Shown here one piece after another: positions 35,693-42,363 of a DNA stretch of 42,363 nt. Within the stretch, counting starts at the first letter, position 1; every line of letters starts with the position of its first letter. Under the pieces are notes generated by a model. That model made no database searches, was not told the DNA's origin, and was given only the letters and a program-made list of their open reading frames with translations. The position numbers and the translations under genes are program-made. The stretch is from Defluviicoccus sp. (lineage in GTDB: Bacteria; Pseudomonadota; Alphaproteobacteria; MPNO01): assembly GCA_022823775.1 (NCBI GenBank), contig JAJEHI010000082.1, positions 1 to 42,363 of the forward strand, given 5' to 3'.

Positions 35693-36985
35693 CTATCCTC
35701 GGTTCACGTACCGGTCGGGCGGAATCAGCGAGCGGACGTTGTTGACGATGTCCGTCGTGAGGCCGGTAAGCGCCCGGTAGTCGCGGGCGATGTCGAGCTC
35801 CTCCTCGCTCAGCACGTCCCGTATGTCATCGAAACCGTCCGGCGCGCGTTCCTCGACCAGCGGCATGAAATGTTCCGGCCCGCCCTTTCGATTGCCTCCC
35901 AGAACCCTGGTCATGGCGGGCAGACGCTCCGCCTCGTAGGCCTTGAGCGCGGCCTCGGGGTCGCCGGGATGCGCGGCCAGCTCGCGGCCCAGCGTCCGTG
36001 CGTCGACGATGGCGAGCGACGCGCCGTTGGAGCCGAGCGGCGTGATGGGGTGGGCCGCGTCTCCCAGGAGCGCCACGTTGCCGAAGACCCATCGCGGCAG
36101 AGGATCGCGGTCGACCATCGGATATTCCCAGATGCCGACGTTGCGGGCGACGATATCCGGCACGTTCGCCTAATCGAACTTCCAATCGACGAACGCGCCG
36201 GCGAAATCGTCCATCGAACCGGAACGATTCCAGTCCTCTTCGCGGTAATCCGTCCCTTCCGGCACGATCAGCTCGCAGATCCAGTTGAGCATGATGTCCG
36301 GCTCGCCGGGCCCGCGGCCGGCCGGTGGCTTCTTCACCTGGTAGGCGACGAATTTCTGCCGGTAGGTGCCCGCGACCACCATGGTCCGCCCGTCCAGAAT
36401 CCGGACGTCGTCGGTCGCGCCCCGCCACATGATGACGCGGTTCCAGTGCGGCGGTCTCTCGTCGGGATAGAAGTGGGCGCGCACGGTCGAGTGCACGCCG
36501 TCGGCGCCGATCAGAACGCCGGGGCTGACGGGATCGAGGGCCTCGCCCGTATCGCGGTCCACCAGATGCGCGACGGTCTTTCCGCCGGCCCGTTCGATCC
36601 GGTCGAGGCGGTGGCCGAGCTTCAACGCATCGTCGCCGAGGCGGCGCCGGACCTCGTCCGCCAGCATCGCGTGGAAGGCGCCCCGGTGCATGTGGAACTG
36701 GGGCCAGTCGAAACCGGCTTCGGTACCCAGCTTTTCGGTCAGCACGTGCTGGCCGCGCCGGGTGTAGTAGGCGAGGCCCCGGGCCGGGATGCCCAGGTCC
36801 CGCACCCGATCCTCCAGCCCGAGCTGAAACAGCTCTCGCACGCAATAGGGCTGTAGATTGATGCCGAGGCCCAACGGTTCGATCTTGCGCACCGACTCGT
36901 AGACCGTACAGCCGATGCCCAGCTGATGCAGCGTCAGGGCGGTGGCAAGGCCGCCGATGCCGCCGCCGACGATCGCGACGTCCAT
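35693..36985 (-). pseudogene. FAD-dependent monooxygenase interrupted by an amber codon
   Basis: A class A flavin monooxygenase (PHBH-like, flavin-dependent oxidoreductase) of about 430 codons. The FAD-binding motif VAIVGGGIGGLATALTLHQL is at the start, LIGADGVHSTVRAHF in the middle and LLGDAAHPITPLGSNGASL in the second part. An in-frame TAG at 36172-36170 (codon 272) splits it: the first part ends FVDWKFD and the same frame continues ANVPDIVARNVGIWEYPMVD. Relatives usually read F-D-W-L-D-V-P here, so a single TGG to TAG change explains the stop. All motifs on both sides are intact, so the lesion is recent, is a sequencing error, or is read through. Last gene of a minus-strand operon, 18 bases after the second MetE-like gene. 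Confidence 0.87.
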
Positions 36986-37003
36986 GGCCCCGCGCCCCCG
37001 GTC

Positions 37004-38101
37004 CTAACCCGCCAGCCGGTCGGCGCCCGCGGCGATATCGGTCAGCAGCTCGCGCACCCTTTCCGGCGTCTCGCGGCCATAGCCGCAATAGTGCGCCAGA
37101 CCGAAGTCCGGCAGAAACTCCTTGGCGGCGTCCGCACGCCGCATCATCGCGTCGACGCCGTCCGCCAGCTCGATGCCGAGGAAGATCCTGGCCTCGCCCG
37201 CCTCCAGGTCCCGGAGCGGGCGAAAGAAATCTTTGTCCGCGTCCCGCATGGACGGCAGATGGAAGAAGTCGACCCGCCGGGGCGTGTTGGCGCTGAGCGC
37301 GTTGGCGAGCCGGACGCAGAGCGAAAGGTCCTCCACCTCGGCCATTGGCCAGCCGCCCCAGGTGCCGTAGCAAAGGTGGTAGCCCATCGGGACCGTTTCG
37401 GGAATCGTCTCCGTCATCGGCGCGAGGTAGTCCCGGGACGTATATCGACGTATCCGCTCCTCGGTGGCGAGATCGTCCACGCCCGATCGGCCGTCGAGAT
37501 AGTTCCCGCGCGCGCCCATGATGTCGAGCACCTCCGAACAGTAGTCCCACTGGACCACCAGATCGTCCGCCGGAATGCGCTCGAGGATTTTCGCGATATC
37601 CGCCCGGATCGCCTTTTCGTATGCGCGGATCGCGACCGGATGGTCGGCGGGGTCGGGAAAGAAACCGACCGTCGCGTCGATCGTGCAGGGCAGCGAAACC
37701 TGGAAGGGGATGCCGGGCTCGACCCTGCCCTCTTCCCGCAGCCGCCGATAGATGCCGTACGATGCGACGGCCTCCCGGGCGTAGGGCAGGTCGAGCGCGG
37801 TTTCGGTGACGCCGGGCTTCAGCCTGTAGGTGCTGCGCGTCGCCTTCATCAGTTCCGGGTCGTGGCTCTCCGGGCTCTTCACCCGGTCCGGCGGCACGAC
37901 GCGGATCGGGTCGAGGTCCGGGTTTTTCGAGTAGGTCAGGTGCGGCAGCGCCTGGACCCAGTTCCTGCGATGCCCGATCTCGCCGTCCGGCAGCGCAAAG
38001 GCGCGGGCGCCCAGCGAGGCGGAACAGGTTTCGAGGACGTCGTCGACCGTTTCGAAGGGCACGCTGCCCACGAGAAGGACGCTTCCGGCGCGCGATGACA
38101 T
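37004..38101 (-). CDS. MetE/UROD-like zinc protein, paralogue 2 (function unknown)
   Basis: 365 residues, clearly related to the protein at 34644-35657. Shared features are LLVGSVPFETVDDVL at the start, ALPDGEIGHRRNWVQ, PFQVSLPCTID, LVVQWDYCSEVLDI, the zinc-type motif GYHLCYG (His242, Cys244) and the C-terminal HYCGYGRETPE (Cys339). The H-x-C to Cys spacing is 97 residues here and 100 in the paralogue. The ATG at 38101 has GGGGAG 6 bases upstream. It lies between an alpha/beta hydrolase and the amber-split monooxygenase on the same strand, so it is probably part of one pathway with them. The reaction is unknown; methyl transfer or a decarboxylase-like role are the options suggested by the fold. 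Confidence 0.76.
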   Translation of the reverse strand: MSSRAGSVLLVGSVPFETVDDVLETCSASLGARAFALPDGEIGHRRNWVQALPHLTYSKNPDLDPIRVVPPDRVKSPESHDPELMKATRSTYRLKPGVTETALDLPYAREAVASYGIYRRLREEGRVEPGIPFQVSLPCTIDATVGFFPDPADHPVAIRAYEKAIRADIAKILERIPADDLVVQWDYCSEVLDIMGARGNYLDGRSGVDDLATEERIRRYTSRDYLAPMTETIPETVPMGYHLCYGTWGGWPMAEVEDLSLCVRLANALSANTPRRVDFFHLPSMRDADKDFFRPLRDLEAGEARIFLGIELADGVDAMMRRADAAKEFLPDFGLAHYCGYGRETPERVRELLTDIAAGADRLAG

Positions 38102-38148
38102 CGTTTTCTCCCCTGGGCGTTTTCCTCTTGTCGGCGCCCGGCCGGGTT

Positions 38149-39324
38149 TCACCCTTCGAGCAGGTTCCGCTTGCGCAGCCATTCGACGGTCAGGCCGATT
38201 GCCTCGTCCATCTGTTCCGGCTGATTCTGGTAATAGTGCGTCGCGCCCTTGACGACGCGATGCTCCTTGTCGGCGCTGGCCGTGGCATCGAAGATCATGC
38301 GGCTATGCGGCTGGGGGACGGCGTCGTCGGCGCTGTTCTCGATGGCCAGCAACGGCACGCCGATCTTCGCCGCGTTCTCCGGTCCGTCCGCGCGGCTCTC
38401 GTCATAGCTCCATTGGCTGAGCCACGAGCGCAGGGTCGAGAAGCGGCCGATGCCCACCGGCCCGCTGTTGACGGTCTCCGGATCGCCCAGATAACACCAG
38501 TTCGGCTTGCGGTCGTTGGGGTCGATCAGGGGGTCGAGGAAGCGCGGGTCGGCCATGGTGCGGTGGACGATAAAGCCGCGCTCCAGCTCCTTGCCGCCCC
38601 TGGCTTTCAGCTCCTCAAGCGTCTCGCGCACCCGGGCGGTAATCTTGCGGTTCCGGGCGATCTGGGCGGCGCGGTAGCGCTCCACGAACCCGGCGTCGAA
38701 AGGCGGGCCGTTCTCCCGATTGTACATGTCGAGTTCGGGGTCGCGGTCGTCCGGATTCTGCTCGTCGCGGACCGAGGGGTCGATCCACTCGGTCATGGTT
38801 CTGGCGCGCGACAGGTGCGCCGCTTGGAAGGTTATGGCGTCCACCGGGATCAGACCGGCGCCCGCCACGTCCACCGGGTCGCCCGCCGGCGTGTCGACGA
38901 TCGTCGGGTTCTCCGCCTGGGCCTGGTAGAAGAGGGAGAGGGCGCCCCCGCCGGACCAGCCGCCCAGCACGATCTTCTCGTAGCCCCATTCCTCCTTTGC
39001 GGCACGGATCCAGGCGCCCATGTCGAGCAGCACCTTCTCGAAGATCAGCGCGGAGTCGTTCTTGGGATAGCGGCTGCCGGCGCACAGCACATGCACGCCG
39101 TAGGTCGGCAGCGCCCGGGTCACGGGAAGCAGTTGCAGCGTCGACGCCGGATGCATGAAGATCATCAGCGTCTTCGAGTCCCGGCCCCGGGGCGTGTAGT
39201 GGACGCCTTCCAGGTTCACGTTGCCGACCGAGCCGGCAAACCCGTATGTCTCGGTGAATTTCGAGACCTCGTTGAACTGGACGTGACGCCAGGTGGCGTC
39301 GGTTTCGAACGACGACTCCGCCAT
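38149..39324 (-). CDS. Alpha/beta hydrolase, large type
   Basis: 391 residues. The oxyanion region is LMIFMHPASTLQLLPVTRAL. The nucleophile elbow is IVLGGWSGGGALSLFYQAQA, the acid is in AIENSADDAVPQPHS, and the catalytic His is in VVKGATHYYQNQPEQ. A long insertion of about 150 residues after the nucleophile (ERYRAAQIARNRKITAR) probably forms a cap. No signal peptide. A GGGAGAGGGAAGAG stretch precedes the ATG. It is the first gene of the minus-strand operon with the second MetE-like gene and the monooxygenase, and diverges from the SnoaL-TauD-ACMSD operon. It probably hydrolyses an ester or C-C bond of the pathway substrate. Confidence 0.86.
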   Translation of the reverse strand: MAESSFETDATWRHVQFNEVSKFTETYGFAGSVGNVNLEGVHYTPRGRDSKTLMIFMHPASTLQLLPVTRALPTYGVHVLCAGSRYPKNDSALIFEKVLLDMGAWIRAAKEEWGYEKIVLGGWSGGGALSLFYQAQAENPTIVDTPAGDPVDVAGAGLIPVDAITFQAAHLSRARTMTEWIDPSVRDEQNPDDRDPELDMYNRENGPPFDAGFVERYRAAQIARNRKITARVRETLEELKARGGKELERGFIVHRTMADPRFLDPLIDPNDRKPNWCYLGDPETVNSGPVGIGRFSTLRSWLSQWSYDESRADGPENAAKIGVPLLAIENSADDAVPQPHSRMIFDATASADKEHRVVKGATHYYQNQPEQMDEAIGLTVEWLRKRNLLEG

Positions 39325-39594
39325 GCTCTTCCCTCTCCCTGTTTCTCCGCCGCGGCCGGCACCGATGGCGGCGCGACCTCCGAAGACCGACCCGTATTAC
39401 GCTTCCGGCGAGGAAAATTCGAGCCCGCGGCCCCGGAGTCGCGAACGGGGTTCGGACGGAAGCCTCCTCGGCCTGCCCGTCCGGCCTCCGCTTCCGTCTC
39501 GCTTCGCACACGATTTCGTCTCCCCGCAGCCGCCGGTTTGCGCGATAGTCGTCGATCGCTCGCGCCTGGCGGGTCACGGCATGGAGGACAGGAC

Positions 39595-40134
39595 ATGGAC
39601 CGAAGCGGGAACGGCAAGTCGCTGGAAGCGCGGTTGCGGGACGTCGAGGACAGGCTCGAGATCTACAACCTGATCGCGTCCCACCCGCCGAGCGCCGATA
39701 CCGGGGCGGACTATTACACGCGCGTCGTCTACGCCGAGGACGGCAGTTTCGACCGCGGCGAAGGTCTCACCGGCGCCGTCGGCAACGAGGCGATCGCCGC
39801 GATGACCCAGACGCAAGGGCACCGGCGCGCCATCGAGGGCGGGCTCGCGCATTTCGCCGGGTTGCCGCATATCGAGATCGACGGAGACGCGGCGTATGTG
39901 ACGTCGTATCTTCTGCTGCTCCATCCGGACGCATCGGGCGAGCCCCGGGAGCTGCCAAATCACGGGTATTCGCCGGGCTTTCGCATCCATCGCGTCGCCG
40001 CCAACCGGTGGATACTGGCGCGAACGCCCGGAGGGTGGAAGATCGAGAGCCGTAAGCTGCGCCCGCTCGACGGATCGCCGCCCGCGCGCGAGATCCTCGA
40101 GCAGGCGCTTGCCGCCTATCGTCCGGCGGATTAG
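39595..40134 (+). CDS. SnoaL/NTF2-like protein
   Basis: 179 residues with the cone-shaped NTF2 fold pattern of the SnoaL_4 type: LRDVEDRLEIYNLIASHPP, DYYTRVVYAEDGSFDRGE, HIEIDGDAAYVTSYLLLL and WKIESRKLRPLDGS. In ring-cleaving and steroid pathways such proteins act as small dehydratases, isomerases or binding partners. GGAGG lies 7 bases upstream of the ATG. First gene of a plus-strand operon; the TauD gene starts 13 bases after its stop. Confidence 0.82.
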   Translation: MDRSGNGKSLEARLRDVEDRLEIYNLIASHPPSADTGADYYTRVVYAEDGSFDRGEGLTGAVGNEAIAAMTQTQGHRRAIEGGLAHFAGLPHIEIDGDAAYVTSYLLLLHPDASGEPRELPNHGYSPGFRIHRVAANRWILARTPGGWKIESRKLRPLDGSPPAREILEQALAAYRPAD

Positions 40135-40147
40135 GGACTTCGGGCAC

Positions 40148-41017
40148 ATGGCTTTCGAGGTTAATCGGCTCGGGGACCGGTTCGCGGCGGAAATCGTCGG
40201 CATCGATCTCTCGCGACCGCTGTCCGACGAGGAGTTCGCGGCGGTCCGCGAGGCGTGGTTCGACGCCGGCGTCGCGGTCTTCCGCGACCAGCACCTCACC
40301 CCTGCCGAACAGGTCGCCTTCAGCCGCCGGTTCGGAAAGCCGATCGTGCATGTCATGAGCCAGTTCCTGCTGCCCGGTCACCCGGAGATCCTGCTGCTCT
40401 CCAACAAGAGGCACCCGGACGGCACGCCGGTGGGTTTCGAGGACGCCGGCCGGTACTGGCATTCGGACATCTCCTACGACGAACGCCCGGCGATGGGATC
40501 GCATCTCTACGCGGTGGATATCCCGCCCGCGGGCGGCGACACCGTGTTCGCCGACATGCGGCATGCGCTGGCGACCCTGCCGGACGACCTCCGCCGGCGC
40601 GTCGACGGACGGTGGGCGCGCCATTCCTATACGCGGAACTGGCGCAGGAACGAGACGGTCGAAGGCGGCCGGCCGGCCGTCAGCGCCGAGCAGCGGGACA
40701 GGCTGCGCGAGGTCTCCCATCCCATGGTCCGCGGGAACGAGGACACCGGCGAAGAGGCGTTGTTCGTAAACCCCGGGTTCACCTTCGCCGTCGAGGACAT
40801 GGACGAGGCCGAAGGCGAAGCGCTTCTTGCCGCGCTCTTCGAGCACAGCACCCGGGAGGCGTTTGTCTATACCCACCGGTGGCGGCCCCGCGACCTGCTG
40901 TGCTGGGACAACCGCACCGTCATGCACCGGGCAACGTCGTACGATCCGGCCCATACGCGGCACATGCACCGCACCACCATAGCCGGCGGCCGTCCCGTCC
41001 AGGCGGCGTATCGATGA
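40148..41017 (+). CDS. TauD/TfdA-family 2-oxoglutarate dioxygenase
   Basis: 289 residues. Iron ligands are in YWHSDISYDERPAMGS (His-x-Asp) and TVMHRATSYDPAHTRHMHR (distal His and the Arg that binds 2-oxoglutarate). The start EVNRLGDRFAAEIVGIDLSR and AGVAVFRDQHLTPAEQ are standard for the family. Relatives oxidise taurine, sulfate esters or aryloxyalkanoates such as 2,4-D. The ATG at 40148 was chosen over the upstream in-frame start because the family domain begins there. Its stop overlaps the next start (ATGA), so the two are coupled. Confidence 0.9.
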   Translation: MAFEVNRLGDRFAAEIVGIDLSRPLSDEEFAAVREAWFDAGVAVFRDQHLTPAEQVAFSRRFGKPIVHVMSQFLLPGHPEILLLSNKRHPDGTPVGFEDAGRYWHSDISYDERPAMGSHLYAVDIPPAGGDTVFADMRHALATLPDDLRRRVDGRWARHSYTRNWRRNETVEGGRPAVSAEQRDRLREVSHPMVRGNEDTGEEALFVNPGFTFAVEDMDEAEGEALLAALFEHSTREAFVYTHRWRPRDLLCWDNRTVMHRATSYDPAHTRHMHRTTIAGGRPVQAAYR

Positions 41018-42066
41018 TCGTCGACATTCACTGCCACTACGTCCCGGAGGCCTATTTCCGTTTCATCGAACGCGAGGAGGCTTTCGACGTTCGCCGTTCC
41101 ACGACCGGCGACGAAGCGGTAGAGGTGGAGATCGGGCGCGCCGGTTTCGCCATGAACAGGACGTTCTTCGACCCCGGGCGGCAGCTGCGCCGGATGGACG
41201 GGCTCGGGATCGACCTCAGCGTCCTGTCGCTCGCGACGCCGCTCATCGACTACGCCGCGCGGGCGGACGCGGCGCTCGCCGCCGCCCGGATCTTCAACGA
41301 CGAGCTCGCACTGCTCAGGGACCGGCACCCCGACCGCTTCGACGGCTGGGCCTTCCTGCCGATGCAGGATCCCGCGCGGGCGGCGCGGGAACTCCGGCGC
41401 GCAGTGGCCGAGCTGGGTTTGCGCGGTGGGCACATCGCGTCCAACGTCGGCGGCCGCTATCTCGACAGCCCGGAATTCGCCCCGGTGTTCGAGGCCGCGG
41501 TCGATCTCGACGTGCCCCTCTTCGTCCACCCAAGCAACCCCGCGGGTGCCGACCGCACCGGGCGCTTCGAGCTCACGGTAGTCAGCGCCTACCTGTTCGA
41601 CACCACGATCAACATCTTCCACATGATCTTCGGCGGGATGCTCGACCGATACCCGACGCTGAAGTTGTGCTGCGCCCATGCCGGCGGCTACGCCCTCCTG
41701 CTCCGGGCCAGGATGCAGAGGGAGGCGGACACCAACCCCGGCCTCGCCGAAACCGTCTCGGGCACGGTCGACGATTACCTGGGGCGCCTCTATTACGACA
41801 CGGTGTGTTTCGAGGACGGCTACCTTGCCTACGCCTCGGAACTGGTCGGGCCGGACCGGCTGGTGCTGGGCAGCGACGGTCCGTTCCCTCTCGGCGAGCC
41901 GGACCCGGTGGGGTTCGTCCAGCGCGCGTTCGGAGACGACCCCGCCGGCGCCGACATCCTGCGGCGCAACGCCGCCAGGATGTTCAATCTCGCCGGGCAG
42001 GAGCCCGGGACATGGAAGCCCGTGACGCCGTCTCCACCGCCCCGGGAGCGCCCTCGTCCCGAGTAG
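41014..42066 (+). CDS. ACMSD-like amidohydrolase (amidohydrolase 2 family)
   Basis: 350 residues of the amidohydrolase-2 family, which includes 2-amino-3-carboxymuconate semialdehyde decarboxylase and gamma-resorcylate decarboxylase. Metal-site residues: MIVDIHCHYVPEAYF (His6 and His8), VPLFVHPSNP, LKLCCAHAGGYALLLRARM and VLGSDGPFPLGEPDP. These fit a zinc-dependent non-hydrolytic decarboxylase of aromatic or muconate acids, although hydrolases occur in the family. Overlaps the TauD stop by 4 bases. A proline-rich tail of about 20 residues follows the domain. Last gene of the operon. Confidence 0.89.
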   Translation: MIVDIHCHYVPEAYFRFIEREEAFDVRRSTTGDEAVEVEIGRAGFAMNRTFFDPGRQLRRMDGLGIDLSVLSLATPLIDYAARADAALAAARIFNDELALLRDRHPDRFDGWAFLPMQDPARAARELRRAVAELGLRGGHIASNVGGRYLDSPEFAPVFEAAVDLDVPLFVHPSNPAGADRTGRFELTVVSAYLFDTTINIFHMIFGGMLDRYPTLKLCCAHAGGYALLLRARMQREADTNPGLAETVSGTVDDYLGRLYYDTVCFEDGYLAYASELVGPDRLVLGSDGPFPLGEPDPVGFVQRAFGDDPAGADILRRNAARMFNLAGQEPGTWKPVTPSPPPRERPRPE

Positions 42067-42147
42067 CCGCGAAGCGGCGTATCGAAGGGCGCTTACCCAG
42101 AAAGGTTGGCGGGTGGGAAGCTCGCGTCATTTCTTCCGTCATGCCCG

Positions 42148-42237
42148 GACTTGTTCCGGGCATCCACGTCTCGCGGCGTGGCGGGATGAGCGGGTACGAG
42201 CGAGACGGCGGAACCGCGTGGATGCCCGGAACAAGTC
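42148..42237. repeat. Compound palindromic repeat (alphaproteobacterial GTCATGCCCGG type)
   Basis: A perfect 21-base inverted repeat: the arm at 42148-42168 starts GACTTGTTCCGGGCAT and its complement is at 42217-42237. The inner arms CGTCTCGC (42167-42174) and GCGAGACG (42200-42207) form a second stem. The left side also has its own small hairpin, ATGCCCGGA facing TCCGGGCAT. Such elements, with the core CGTCATGCCCGGACTTG, are scattered between genes in many alphaproteobacteria. It follows the ACMSD-like gene and could end its transcript or act as an mRNA structure. Confidence 0.8.
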
Positions 42238-42363
42238 TATAGAATTTTCGGCGAATATCATACAAATCATTGGTTTTATGTAATAAATTATACCGCATTA
42301 GATGGCATGTAGCCGATGAATCCAAATCAGTCATCAAAACGAATGCAGATTTTTTCAAAATTT
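42238..42363. other. AT-rich tail of the window, no gene
   Basis: Right after the palindromic repeat the composition switches from strongly GC-rich to AT-rich (for example TATAGAATTTTCGG and TGTAATAAATTATACC). No gene or RNA could be recognised in the 126 bases available. It may be a promoter region or the edge of a foreign segment. Confidence 0.5.

Overview
The window looks like high-GC alphaproteobacterial chromosome, probably Rhodospirillales-like. The grounds are the heterotetrameric sarcosine oxidase genes, an ELM1-family (DUF1022) gene typical of alphaproteobacteria, TauD and Rieske oxygenase families, and a GTCATGCCCGG-type palindromic repeat common in that class. No rRNA, tRNA or CRISPR array was seen. 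The gene content is accessory: insertion-sequence debris, a glycan island, a large polyketide synthase (PKS) locus and a catabolic region with several broken genes.

Layout. 1-2984 (minus): DUF4242 protein, then soxB-soxD-soxA, with soxA running off the left edge. 3034-4092: an internally deleted IS630-family element abutting a decayed IS1380-family transposase fragment. 4357-9318: a glycan (LPS or exopolysaccharide) block that is visibly poorer in GC, with three plus-strand glycosyltransferases (GT4, GT25, GT4) converging on a minus-strand glycosyltransferase and an FkbM methyltransferase. 9769-10480: an ELM1-family gene that is frameshifted and cut off exactly where the next block begins.

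10479-25141: the PKS locus. It holds a quinone-oxidoreductase-like MDR, a Rieske oxygenase, a Sfp-type phosphopantetheinyl transferase, an alpha/beta hydrolase, and a 3436-residue PKS read towards them. The PKS order is KS-AT-DH-cMT-(structural KR)-ER-KR-ACP followed by a second KS and a catalytically dead AT, where the protein stops. The first module is a complete fully reducing, C-methylating, possibly iterative unit, suggesting a methyl-branched saturated acyl product. The KS-AT0 tail has no ACP and no thioesterase. It is the most unusual object in the window.

25235-28835: an NCS2 nucleobase permease with a degenerate RsbW-like C-terminal domain, divergent from a gamma-glutamyltransferase-family gene. 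28839-42066: a mosaic of small catabolic operons. These contain an isopenicillin-N-synthase-like dioxygenase; a creatininase-family protein with an M20 amidohydrolase; an enoyl-CoA hydratase; an isonitrile-hydratase-like DJ-1 protein; an MDR dehydrogenase; two MetE-like zinc proteins; an FAD monooxygenase interrupted by an amber codon; an alpha/beta hydrolase; a SnoaL-like protein; a TauD dioxygenase; and an ACMSD-like amidohydrolase. Together they suggest oxidative and hydrolytic breakdown of one or more small organic (perhaps aromatic or N-containing) compounds, but no substrate can be named. The window ends in a compound palindromic repeat and an AT-rich stretch with no gene.
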